Of a stretch of DNA of 11,501 nucleotides, positions 1 through 7,167 are shown in pieces; within the stretch, counting starts at the first letter, position 1; the number at the start of each line of letters is the position of its first letter. The DNA is taken from the NCBI GenBank assembly GCA_045536015.1, contig JAZSMS010000131.1, positions 1-11,501 of the forward strand, read 5' to 3'. The stretch comes from JAZSMS01 sp045536015. GTDB taxonomy: Bacteria > Bacillota > Clostridia > Christensenellales > QALW01. The notes below the pieces were generated by a model that did not search any database, was not told where the DNA came from, and saw only the letters and a program-made list of their open reading frames with translations. A program made the translations under genes and the position numbers.

Positions 1-1
1 G

Positions 2-1087
2 GAAGCAGATCTTTCTAAATTAATGGTTTGCACCGATAGCGAAAAGCAAAAAATACTACTTTCGTCCCTTGCGCAGACAAGCGCTTCGTGCGCTCAGGCA
101 CTATCGGGCTTGCCGATAATTTCAACGCAAGTGCAGGACACGCTAAAATTTACAAATCAGGTTTCATCATATTGCAAAAGCGTACTTGCAACAAGTCTAC
201 CTGATGATTTTGACAAGCAAATAACGCAGTTTTTTTCAACGTGCCAGGATGTAAATAAGCACCTATCCTCTGCCGAGGACGAAATTAGAACTCAAGATTT
301 ATCATTGCTTGACCTATCAAGCGCGCAAGGACTTTTTTCCTCGCGCGAGCAAAGCCTTATCGACTACCCATCGGTCATCTTTGACGGGCCGTTTTCTGAC
401 AGTCAGATAGAAAACACGCCAAAGCTTTTGCAAAATGAAGTTTCTATTGAGCAGGCAAAGCAAAAGCTTAATCTGCTTGGCTTTAATCTTGAGTTTTCGG
501 GCGAATCGGGCGGAGATATTCCGTGCTATCTGTTCTCCGGCGAAAACGAAAGCGCACTCGTAACCAAAAACGGTGGAATTTTGTTATCTTACGTCTCTGC
601 CGAAGAAAGCACCACGTCATCTGCCAACGAAAACTCACTGCTTGCTATTGCACAAAATTTTGCCGCAAAGCTAAGTGATACCGCCCGCGTAGTCTGGCAA
701 GAAGCGTACGGCAACGCCTACGTTTTTAATTTTGCGCCCACAAAAGACGGTGTAACACTTTATCCCGATTTATTTAAAATTAAAATTTCGTTCGACGGAA
801 AAATAACGGGTGTTGAAGCGCGCGGATACTATATAAACAACCGTCCTCGAACTATAGAAAAAGTGCAATTTTCTTTAGATGATGCAAAAAAAGTGCTAAA
901 GCAGGGCTTTAGCATAGAAACAACTCGTCTTTGTCTGATCTCGCTTAACGAGCAGGAAATTTTATGTTGGGAGTTTTTTGGCAAATATGCAGATTTAGAT
1001 TATGCAATCTACGTTTCTGCAACTTCGGGCAAGCAAGAGACCGAATTCAGAATAATTTCTACCCAGACAGGAAAAATGGTAGTATAA
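2..1087 (+). CDS. ypeB: Spore germination protein YpeB, C-terminal part (5' end outside window)
   Basis: The reading frame is open to the left window edge, so the ATG at 23 is an internal methionine and 361 residues of a longer protein are visible. YpeB proteins are usually about 450 residues; the missing part should include the N-terminal membrane anchor. In spore formers YpeB is needed for stability and localisation of the cortex-lytic enzyme SleB, usually encoded just upstream (here outside the window). Recognisable family features are a helical N-terminal region, the YDGPFS-like junction (FDGPFSDSQIENTPKLL), and then PepSY-like repeats: an element beginning VSIEQAKQKL, a segment KITGVEARGYYINNRPR, and the last repeat LCWEFFGKYADLDYAIYVSATSGK followed by a short tail. 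The gene ends at a strong hairpin terminator. The family assignment rests on remembered motifs, not a database search. Confidence 0.85.
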   Translation, partial: EADLSKLMVCTDSEKQKILLSSLAQTSASCAQALSGLPIISTQVQDTLKFTNQVSSYCKSVLATSLPDDFDKQITQFFSTCQDVNKHLSSAEDEIRTQDLSLLDLSSAQGLFSSREQSLIDYPSVIFDGPFSDSQIENTPKLLQNEVSIEQAKQKLNLLGFNLEFSGESGGDIPCYLFSGENESALVTKNGGILLSYVSAEESTTSSANENSLLAIAQNFAAKLSDTARVVWQEAYGNAYVFNFAPTKDGVTLYPDLFKIKISFDGKITGVEARGYYINNRPRTIEKVQFSLDDAKKVLKQGFSIETTRLCLISLNEQEILCWEFFGKYADLDYAIYVSATSGKQETEFRIISTQTGKMVV

Positions 1088-1089
1088 AG

Positions 1090-1119
1090 AAAGCACCGAT
1101 TAAATCGGTGCTTTTAAAT
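1090..1119. terminator. Bidirectional intrinsic terminator between ypeB and the convergent oxidoreductase gene
   Basis: There is a perfect 11-bp stem, AAAGCACCGAT (1090-1100) with ATCGGTGCTTT (1104-1114), and a 3-base loop. It is flanked by A-rich and T-rich runs, so either strand gives a hairpin followed by U residues. It begins three bases after the ypeB stop and ends seven bases before the stop codon of the leftward gene, so it can terminate both transcripts. Confidence 0.85.
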
Positions 1120-1120
1120 T

Positions 1121-2392
1121 TTAGCCTTCTATTTCTTTAACAAACTCTTCCATATCAATTAACTGACCGCCAAGCACGCGCGACTTTTCTGCCGCAAATG
1201 CTACGTAGTGGCTTTCTACCGAACGGTCGATAGTGGTAAGCGAGCCGGAATTAAAATCTTCGTCACCGCGGGCTACCTTGATAGCGTCGATGATAAGACC
1301 TGCGTCACCGCCGCCGTGACCGGTAAAGTCAGAGGTAAGGGTTGCAATATCAATTATCTTCTCTTCTCCGCCAAACTTGCGATAGGTTACCGTTTTTCTT
1401 GCAAAGTCGCCAATAATTTCTCCCTCGGTACCCATAATATAAATATCACGGTCACCCAAAGCAGTGTGGCTAACCATCTGGAAGGTAACTGTTACGTCGT
1501 CCTCTAAAAGCATATTAACGGTCTGGTGGTCAACAACATCGTTATCCATCTGATAAACGCATCTGCCGTAATCGGTAGTGCGGAGAATTTCCATAATATT
1601 TTCTTCGTTCGGTTCGGGATGAAGAATCTTTGTGGGCCAACCGGGCATTCTGCTAAGATAATACTTGGGCGCATTATAAATACAAGTATCTGCATGGGGG
1701 CATCCGTCGGTACAACGTGCAGGTGCGCCCTCGGGACAATTTTCTTTAACAAAGTGGGTAAGCGAGCCAAACGAGTTAAGCTTTAAGCACTTTTTGCCCG
1801 TAAGCCACAAAATGTAGTCCATATCGTGACAGCATTTTGCCAAAATCATCGGGCTTGACGTTTTAGAATTGTGCCAATTTCCACGAACGTAGGAATGTGC
1901 ATGGTGATGGAAGTTTACCATTTCCATTGCTCTAACCGAAATAAGTCTTCCGATTGCACCGCTATCGATAAGGTCCTTAATCTGACGGTAGAAATAAGTA
2001 TATCTTAAAACGTGGCAAACAACAACTCTTCTGCCAAGACGGTTTGCAGCCTCTGCAATAGCCTTGCAGTCTTCAAGCTTGTTAGAAACCGGTTTTTCAA
2101 GCAAAAGATCGTATCCAAGCTCCATAGCGCGGATTGCGTGATCCTTGTGCTGTGCATCCTGCGTTGCAATAATCATAATATCTGCAAGCTTGGGCTGAGC
2201 CAAAAGCTCATCTGCCGAAGCAAAAAGTCTGTCTTCAGGAAGATGTACGTACTTATTTGCAGCATCTAATCTAACGCGGCGATTATCAGCAAGTGCAACA
2301 ATTTCAGCTTCTTCGGGGAAGCGAAGAATTCTTGCACCGTATTCGGTACCTCTATTACCAACACCCATAATTGCAAAAGTAACTTTTTTCAT
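1121..2392 (-). CDS. Gfo/Idh/MocA-family NAD(P)-dependent oxidoreductase
   Basis: The 423-residue protein has an N-terminal Rossmann fold (MGVGNRG at about residues 9-15, then ALADNR) and the family's EKP motif at 99-101 in LLLEKPVSNK. A C-terminal alpha/beta substrate domain follows, with KCCHDMDYILWL at 186-197 in place of the usual GxHxxD catalytic helix. Such enzymes oxidise or reduce sugars, inositols or related polyols with a nicotinamide cofactor in the cytoplasm; the substrate here is not predictable. A four-cysteine insert (C219, C227, C231, C237; spacing C-x7-C-x3-C-x5-C) is present. I chose the ATG at 2392, not the ATG seven codons upstream, because a GGAGG (2404-2400) sits 7 bases before it and the Rossmann strand begins directly. 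It is monocistronic in appearance, with its own promoter and a palindromic site. No sugar transporter or kinase is next to it in the window. Confidence 0.85.
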   Translation of the reverse strand: MKKVTFAIMGVGNRGTEYGARILRFPEEAEIVALADNRRVRLDAANKYVHLPEDRLFASADELLAQPKLADIMIIATQDAQHKDHAIRAMELGYDLLLEKPVSNKLEDCKAIAEAANRLGRRVVVCHVLRYTYFYRQIKDLIDSGAIGRLISVRAMEMVNFHHHAHSYVRGNWHNSKTSSPMILAKCCHDMDYILWLTGKKCLKLNSFGSLTHFVKENCPEGAPARCTDGCPHADTCIYNAPKYYLSRMPGWPTKILHPEPNEENIMEILRTTDYGRCVYQMDNDVVDHQTVNMLLEDDVTVTFQMVSHTALGDRDIYIMGTEGEIIGDFARKTVTYRKFGGEEKIIDIATLTSDFTGHGGGDAGLIIDAIKVARGDEDFNSGSLTTIDRSVESHYVAFAAEKSRVLGGQLIDMEEFVKEIEG

Positions 2393-2430
2393 TAACTTAC
2401 CTCCATTAAACAAAGTAGCATTATAATATT

Positions 2431-2459
2431 ATTGTAAACTTTGGTTTACCAAAAGTCAA
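2431..2459 (-). promoter_or_regulatory. Sigma-A promoter of the Gfo/Idh/MocA oxidoreductase gene
   Basis: Reading leftward, TTGACT (2459-2454) is followed after exactly 17 bases by TACAAT (2436-2431), each one base from the consensus. A second TATAAT (2425-2420) lies just downstream but has only a poor -35 (TAAACC) at the right distance. The start codon lies about 38 bases beyond the -10. Confidence 0.6.
2434..2453. promoter_or_regulatory. Palindromic putative operator inside the oxidoreductase promoter
   Basis: Two overlapping inverted repeats fill the spacer between -35 and -10: GTAAAC-TTTG-GTTTAC (2434-2449) and TTTGG-TTTA-CCAAA (2440-2453). A further GTTTAC occurs at 2485-2490, 41 bases (about four helical turns) from the first. 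A repressor bound here would block RNA polymerase. The regulator is not in the window and the family of the site is not recognised. Confidence 0.4.
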
Positions 2460-2501
2460 CTGTTATTAGTTGTTTTTACGGTTTGTTTACACTTTTTTGT
2501 G

Positions 2502-3272
2502 TTATTTACCTAATATTTTATTTTTTTCATAAGCCGCTTTAACCGTATGCTCGCACATTTGGTAAATGCCCTCTGCTTCTAAAACACCAACACCCTCAAT
2601 AGTGCTTCCACCGGGCGAGCAAACGGCACGAATAAGTTCCTCGGCGCTTTTATCCGAAGCAAGCATAAGCTTTGCCGCGCCAAGCATAGTCTGTGCCGCA
2701 AGCTTAAGTGATGCTTCCTCTTCAATTCCGCATTTTTGTGCACCGCGCGCAAGGCCAAGCGCGTACATAAACATATATGCAGGACCGCAGCCCGAAAGCG
2801 CACAGCCGGCATCAATAAGCTCTTCTTCCATTTTTTGTACCTTTCCGCAAGCGCTCATTGCACGCAAAAAGGCTTCTTCCTGCTCGTGCGTTACAAGCGA
2901 GTTTACAGAGTATAAGATCATACCCTCGCCAACCGAAACGGGAGTGTTAGGCATAATGCGGATAATGGGATTTTTGCAAACCGCCTCAATTTTTTCTATC
3001 CTTACGCCTGCCGCCATTGATACAAGCACGCAGGAAGGCGAAATCTTAAGCGTTTTTGTAAGCTCTTCTATCTGGTGCGGTTTAACGCCCAAGAAGATAA
3101 AATCCGCCTCAAAAACCTCCTGCACGCTAACGCTTTTTGCATTTATTTTTTCAGCAAGAGTCTGCGCCTTTTCTTCAAAAATGTCGTATAAAAGAATATC
3201 CTTTTCTGTTTTAGAAACTCCTATTGCAAGTGCCGAGCCCATATTGCCCGTACCAATAAAACCAAATTTCAT
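2502..3272 (-). CDS. proC: Pyrroline-5-carboxylate reductase
   Basis: This enzyme catalyses the last step of proline synthesis, reducing 1-pyrroline-5-carboxylate to proline with NAD(P)H in the cytoplasm. The 256-residue product has the N-terminal Rossmann motif GFIGTGNMG (residues 4-12), MPNTPVSVGEG (107-117), the SGCGPAY segment (160-166) and the C-terminal signature SPGGSTIEGV (219-228), in the right order and at normal family length. The ATG at 3272 was preferred to one eight codons upstream because family members begin with MK-FIG-GNM and because this start leaves one base after the proA stop (TAAAATG), which suggests coupled translation. It is the last gene of proB-proA-proC. I found no convincing terminator behind it. 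Confidence 0.93.
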   Translation of the reverse strand: MKFGFIGTGNMGSALAIGVSKTEKDILLYDIFEEKAQTLAEKINAKSVSVQEVFEADFIFLGVKPHQIEELTKTLKISPSCVLVSMAAGVRIEKIEAVCKNPIIRIMPNTPVSVGEGMILYSVNSLVTHEQEEAFLRAMSACGKVQKMEEELIDAGCALSGCGPAYMFMYALGLARGAQKCGIEEEASLKLAAQTMLGAAKLMLASDKSAEELIRAVCSPGGSTIEGVGVLEAEGIYQMCEHTVKAAYEKNKILGK

Positions 3273-3273
3273 T

Positions 3274-4521
3274 TTATCTAACCTGACCTTCGCCATAAAT
3301 TACGTATTTATAAGTTGTAAGCTCGCGCAAGCCCATAGGTCCGCGTGCGTGGAGCTTTTGTGTAGAAATTCCAATTTCGCAGCCAAGACCAAATTCGCCG
3401 CCGTCGGTAAAGCGCGTAGAAGCGTTTACATAAACCGCCGCCGAATCAACGCCTAAAATAAACTCCTGCTTTGCCTGCTCGTCGTTAGTTATAATTCCGT
3501 CGCTATGCCCCGTAGAATGTGCCGAAATATGCTCAACAGCCTCGCTCGCACTGTCAACACATTTAACTGCGAGAATATAATCTAAAAACTCGGTATCAAA
3601 ATCGTTTTCGCCTGCGGGCGAGCCTGCAATAATTTTGCTTGCACGTTCGTCAAGTCTTAATTCGCAGGGAATTTTTCCTTCTTTAATTCGTTTATCAACA
3701 AGCACTTCTTTAATTTTAGGTAATAAAACAGGTGCAATGCAGCTGTCAACAAGTAACACCTCTTGCGCGTTACATACGCTTGGGCGACTCATCTTTGCGT
3801 TTTCTATTATATTAACTGCCATATTTATATCGGCAGTTTTTTCTACAAATATGTGGCAGATGCCCGTTCCCGTCTGGATACAGGGTACTGTTGCATTTTC
3901 AACACAAGCCGAAATAAGCCCCTTGCCGCCGCGCGGAATTAAAATATCTACAAACTCGTTTGCGCGCATAAGCTTGTTTGCACTCTCGCGCGAGGTATCA
4001 TCAACAAGGTTTATTAAATTCTTATCAAGTCCTGCTTTTTCAAGTCCCTTTTTAAGTGCGCAGACTATTGCGCGCGAAGAATTTATTGCCTCCTTACCCG
4101 AGCGCAAAACGCAAACGTTTCCGCTTTTAATGGTAAGTGCCGCAACGTCACTTGTAACATTGGGGCGGCTTTCGTAAATAACTGCAATAACGCCTATCGG
4201 TACTGCGCGTTTTTCTATTTTTAAGCCGTTGGGGCGCTCAATAGCTTCTAAAAGTCTGCCGCAGGGATCCTCAAGTGAAATAACGTCGCGCACGCCCTTT
4301 GCAAGTCCCTCAATTCGCTCTTGCGACAGCATAAGCCTGTCAAGCATAACCGAAGAATACTTATCCTTTGCGTTTTCAAGGTCAATTTTGTTTGCCGCAA
4401 TTATTTTATCACTATCTTCTAAGAGTGCCTGTGCCATAAGCTCAAGCGCTTTGTTTTTATCGTCAGTCGTTAATTTTGCACACGCTTTTTTTGCGCGCTT
4501 TGCATCCTCTAAAACCTTCAT
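3274..4521 (-). CDS. proA: Glutamate-5-semialdehyde dehydrogenase (gamma-glutamyl phosphate reductase)
   Basis: This enzyme reduces gamma-glutamyl phosphate, made by ProB, to glutamate-5-semialdehyde with NADPH; the product cyclises to the ProC substrate. The 415 residues match the family length. Visible landmarks are PIGVIAVIYESRPNVT (108-123), SGNVCVLRSGKEA (133-145), IPRGGKGL (195-202), the catalytic cysteine C250 in SRPSVCNAQE, and the C-terminal run DGGEFGLGCEIGISTQKLHARGP, with conserved glycines and the LHARGPMGL motif. The start codon overlaps the proB stop by four bases (ATGA), typical of translational coupling. No cysteine, NADP-binding or other key element appears to be missing. 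Confidence 0.95.
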   Translation of the reverse strand: MKVLEDAKRAKKACAKLTTDDKNKALELMAQALLEDSDKIIAANKIDLENAKDKYSSVMLDRLMLSQERIEGLAKGVRDVISLEDPCGRLLEAIERPNGLKIEKRAVPIGVIAVIYESRPNVTSDVAALTIKSGNVCVLRSGKEAINSSRAIVCALKKGLEKAGLDKNLINLVDDTSRESANKLMRANEFVDILIPRGGKGLISACVENATVPCIQTGTGICHIFVEKTADINMAVNIIENAKMSRPSVCNAQEVLLVDSCIAPVLLPKIKEVLVDKRIKEGKIPCELRLDERASKIIAGSPAGENDFDTEFLDYILAVKCVDSASEAVEHISAHSTGHSDGIITNDEQAKQEFILGVDSAAVYVNASTRFTDGGEFGLGCEIGISTQKLHARGPMGLRELTTYKYVIYGEGQVR

Positions 4522-5282
4522 TTTTCTCTCCTAAATCTAGTACCAACGTTTTTGCCGTCAACTATATCGTATAAATTCTGCGGATTTTTGCCGTTTGCTA
4601 TTACCATTTCTACACCTGCAGAAATACAAATTTCTGCCGCATTGAGCTTTGTTTCCATTCCGCCCGTTCCGCGCGAAGTTCCTGCGCCAGAAGCAAACGC
4701 ACGAACAGAAGCAACGTTTGATACAAAATCAATCAGTTTTGCCGTTTTATCCTTGCGCGGATCAGCAGTATAAAGTCCGTCAATATCGGTCAAAACAATT
4801 AAAACATCAGCCTTAACGCTTGATGCAACTATTGCGGCAAGCGTATCGTTATCGCCGATAACAATTTCGTTTGTGGCAACGGTATCGTTTTCATTTATAA
4901 TCGGAATTGCGCCAAGCGAAAGCAAACGCGAAACGGTATTGGAAAAATTCTGATGGCGCGTTTCGTTTTCGATATCCTCGCCCGTTATTAAAAGCTGCGC
5001 AACGGTATGATGATAAACGCTAAAAAGCTTATCGTAAATATACATAAGCTCACACTGGCCAACCGCCGCAGCGGCCTGCTTGCCGGGAATATCGGTAGGC
5101 TTTTTTGATAAACCAAGCTTTCCTACCCCCATACCGATAGCACCTGACGAAATTATTACCATTTCGTGCCCTGCGTTTTTGATATCACTTATAATTTTGC
5201 AAAGCTCCTCAACCCTGCGAATGTTTAATCTTCCCGAAGAATGTGTTAAGGTGCTTGTGCCAATTTTTACCGCAATGCGCAT
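4518..5282 (-). CDS. proB: Glutamate 5-kinase, short form without PUA domain
   Basis: This enzyme phosphorylates the gamma-carboxylate of glutamate with ATP, the committed and usually proline-inhibited step of proline synthesis. The 254 residues cover only the amino acid kinase domain: KIGTSTLT (6-13), ISSGAIGMGVGKLGL (44-58), INENDTVATNEI (129-140), GDNDTLAA (143-150), LTDIDGLYTADPR (164-176) and GTGGMETKL (205-213). The protein then ends, whereas the Escherichia coli type (about 367 residues) continues into a C-terminal PUA domain. Short forms are known in some Firmicutes, so this is probably natural and not a truncation; the stop codon is built into the overlap with proA. Start choice: GGAGA at 5295-5291 lies 8 bases before the ATG. 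It is the first gene of proBAC. Confidence 0.94.
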   Translation of the reverse strand: MRIAVKIGTSTLTHSSGRLNIRRVEELCKIISDIKNAGHEMVIISSGAIGMGVGKLGLSKKPTDIPGKQAAAAVGQCELMYIYDKLFSVYHHTVAQLLITGEDIENETRHQNFSNTVSRLLSLGAIPIINENDTVATNEIVIGDNDTLAAIVASSVKADVLIVLTDIDGLYTADPRKDKTAKLIDFVSNVASVRAFASGAGTSRGTGGMETKLNAAEICISAGVEMVIANGKNPQNLYDIVDGKNVGTRFRREK

Positions 5283-5314
5283 TTTAAAATTCTCCTAATA
5301 AAAATATTTATTTA

Positions 5315-5343
5315 ATTATACACTTATTTTTGAAAAATTGCAA
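5315..5343 (-). promoter_or_regulatory. Promoter of the proBAC operon
   Basis: Leftward TTGCAA (5343-5338), a 17-base spacer, then a perfect TATAAT (5320-5315), about 32 bases before the proB start. The short leader shows no room for a T-box or riboswitch. It is back to back with the rightward promoter at 5353-5381, the two -35 boxes being only 9 bases apart. Confidence 0.55.
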
Positions 5344-5352
5344 AGTGTTTTC

Positions 5353-5381
5353 TTTACTTGCGCCGCTTTTTAGTATATAAT
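5353..5381 (+). promoter_or_regulatory. Promoter of the TPR / DUF4037 / radical-SAM operon
   Basis: TTTACT (5353-5358), a 17-base spacer and a perfect TATAAT (5376-5381). The start codon of the first gene is 29 bases beyond the -10, leaving a leader of only about 20 bases. Confidence 0.55.
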
Positions 5382-5397
5382 TGATATATAGTATCAA
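5381..5397. promoter_or_regulatory. Inverted repeat at the start region of the TPR operon, possible operator
   Basis: A perfect inverted repeat TTGATA-TATAG-TATCAA (6-bp arms, 5-base centre) begins at the last base of the -10 box and ends three bases before the GGAGA ribosome binding site. It covers the expected transcription start. It may be an operator or a small hairpin near the 5' end of the mRNA; AT-rich context makes chance possible. Confidence 0.35.
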
Positions 5398-5410
5398 AAA
5401 GGAGACGCTT

Positions 5411-6235
5411 ATGGCAGATTTTTTACCGCCCGAAGAATATATTGAACCCGCTTGTCCACTTTGTATGAAGACAGAAAACGATCCCGTTTCTATTCCGCTT
5501 GGCAGAGTTTTAGAAAAATTGGAAGAATATTTTGCTAAAAACGATTATGCTTCCGCCCAGCGCCATCTGCTTTATTGGCTTAACGAGGCTCGTTTAGGAC
5601 GCGATAAGCGCGGTGAATTTTCTATTTTCAACGAGCTTATGGGACTTTACCGCAAGGTAGGAAAAGAGAAAGAGGCTCTTGACGCCTGCACTCACGCACT
5701 TAACCTTGCCGAAAGTTTGGAAATTATAACTTCTGCCGCAGGCGCAACTGCGCTTTTAAATGCCGCAACCGTTTATAAAGCGTTTGGAAAGGCAGAAAAA
5801 GCACTCCCGCTTTTTGAAAAAGCAGAAAAAATTTATCTGTGCGAGCTTGATGCTAGCGATGAACGCATTGGCGGGCTTTATAATAATTTTGCGCTTGCCT
5901 TGGTTGACTGCAAGCAGTTTTTCCGTGCACGCGAATATTATCAAAAAGCGCTTGAGCAAATGAAAAACACTTCCTCGGGCGAGCTTGAGCAAGCCATAAC
6001 TCTTTTAAACCTTGCAGAGTTAGAAGAAATAGAGTTTGGGCTTGAAGAAGCCTGTGATAAAATCAGCAATCTTGTAGAGCAGGCTTGGGAGTTATTTAAT
6101 TTAGAGGCAACAAGCAAAAACGGCTACTATGCCTTTGTTTGCGAAAAATGCGCCTCTACCTTTGGGTATTACGGCTATTTTTTATACGAACTTGAACTAA
6201 AAAATCGTGCGGAGGAAATTTATGCAAGGTCTTGA
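5411..6235 (+). CDS. Tetratricopeptide-repeat protein of unknown function
   Basis: The 274-residue protein is soluble, without signal peptide or membrane segment, and is mostly helical. About five TPR-like units can be read at residues 31-65, 69-103, 110-144, 152-186 and 193-230, recognisable by patterns such as NAATVYKAFGKAEKALPLFEKA and NFALALVDCKQFFRAREYYQKA. TPR arrays bind peptides or partner proteins. Two CxxC pairs flank the array, CPLC at 15-18 and CEKC at 244-247, which might bind a metal or be structural. I chose the ATG at 5411, preceded by GGAGA (5401-5405); an in-frame TTG at 5381 lies in the -10 box and cannot be the start of this transcript. Its last 14 bases overlap the next gene, so the two products are probably made in coupled amounts and may form a complex. 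Confidence 0.75.
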   Translation: MADFLPPEEYIEPACPLCMKTENDPVSIPLGRVLEKLEEYFAKNDYASAQRHLLYWLNEARLGRDKRGEFSIFNELMGLYRKVGKEKEALDACTHALNLAESLEIITSAAGATALLNAATVYKAFGKAEKALPLFEKAEKIYLCELDASDERIGGLYNNFALALVDCKQFFRAREYYQKALEQMKNTSSGELEQAITLLNLAELEEIEFGLEEACDKISNLVEQAWELFNLEATSKNGYYAFVCEKCASTFGYYGYFLYELELKNRAEEIYARS

Positions 6236-7157
6236 GCTTGCCGAAAAATATTATATTCAATTTGGCTTGCCGATGCTAAATAAAGAATTTCCCCACTTAA
6301 TAGACAAGCTTGCCATCGGGCTTTGCGGTAGCGGTAGCGAGGCTTTTGGCTTTGACGACGAATTATCGCGCGACCACGATTTTGAACCCGGCTTTTGCAT
6401 TTTTATCCCTGATAGTGAAAAAATTGTTTCGCGCAGGGACGAGTTTTTATTAGAGCGCGCGTATGCAAAGCTTCCAAACGAATTTTTAGGTTTTTTTCGC
6501 CAAAGACTTTCGGCAGTTGGCGGCAAACGCCACGGTGTTAAGCGGATGGGCGACTTTTTTAACGAAAAAATCGGCGTTTGCGATTGTGATTTATCGCTTT
6601 CGGATTGGTTTTCTATCCCCGATTACGCGCTTGCCGAGGCAACAAACGGCAAGATTTTTTATGATAATTTGGGCGAATTTACAAAAAAAAGGCAAAATCT
6701 TTTGCAAATGCCCGACTGCGTTTTAAAAAAGAAGCTCGCAGGCAATCTATTGCTTGCGGCTCAGGCGGGTCAATACAATTATGCGCGGTGTGCTGTGCGC
6801 GGCGAAATAGGTGCTTCGCGCCTTGCGATGCACGAGTTTGTTCAGGCAACAATAAAAATTATATTTTTGCTTAACAAAAAGCACTGCCCGTTTTACAAGT
6901 GGCAGTTTGCCTCGTTAAAAAAGCTTGAAAAATTGAGTGAATTAGCCTTTGACCTTGAGCTTTTGCTGATAAACTCTCTTTCGTCAGATAAAAATGTTGC
7001 GCTTATAGAAAAAATAAGCCAGCAACTTTGTGATGAACTTATTTTACAAGGTCTTTCAAAAGAAAAAGGTTCGCTTTTAGAAGCGCATGCATACAGCGTT
7101 AATTCTTTAATTAAAGAAGAAGAAATACGCAACAAAAGCATTTTTTATGCAGTTTAG
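6222..7157 (+). CDS. DUF4037-type protein with nucleotidyltransferase-like motif
   Basis: The 311-residue protein carries the run GSGSEAFGFDDELSRDHD (36-53), which I recognise as the hallmark of DUF4037 proteins. It also fits the GS-x(about 11)-DxD pattern of polymerase-beta-type nucleotidyltransferases: G38-S39, then D51-H52-D53. Further conserved-looking pieces are RHGVKRMGDFF (103-113) and a helical C-terminal half containing HCPFYKW, a layout resembling small-molecule nucleotidyltransferases with a helical substrate domain. Whether it transfers nucleotides, and to what, is unknown. I chose ATG 6222 over a GTG five codons upstream because GGAGG (6211-6215) is 6 bases before it. It overlaps the TPR gene by 14 bases, and its stop codon is part of the ribosome binding site (TAGGAG) of the following gene. 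Intact, with no frameshift seen. Confidence 0.75.
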   Translation: MQGLELAEKYYIQFGLPMLNKEFPHLIDKLAIGLCGSGSEAFGFDDELSRDHDFEPGFCIFIPDSEKIVSRRDEFLLERAYAKLPNEFLGFFRQRLSAVGGKRHGVKRMGDFFNEKIGVCDCDLSLSDWFSIPDYALAEATNGKIFYDNLGEFTKKRQNLLQMPDCVLKKKLAGNLLLAAQAGQYNYARCAVRGEIGASRLAMHEFVQATIKIIFLLNKKHCPFYKWQFASLKKLEKLSELAFDLELLLINSLSSDKNVALIEKISQQLCDELILQGLSKEKGSLLEAHAYSVNSLIKEEEIRNKSIFYAV

Positions 7158-7167
7158 GAGTAAAAAA

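Noticed and set aside
2489..2502. ACAC-TTTTTT-GTGT hairpin after proC as a terminator
   Set aside because: Only four base pairs with no following U-tract; too weak to call.
2566..3456. Long rightward open frame of 296 codons opposite proC and the end of proA
   Set aside because: It is antisense to two clearly functional enzymes, rich in Ser, Ala and Ile as expected of a codon shadow, and has no ribosome binding site or family motif.
5381..5410. Upstream TTG start adding ten residues to the TPR protein
   Set aside because: The codon overlaps the -10 box and would not be transcribed from the predicted promoter; GGAGA fits the ATG at 5411.
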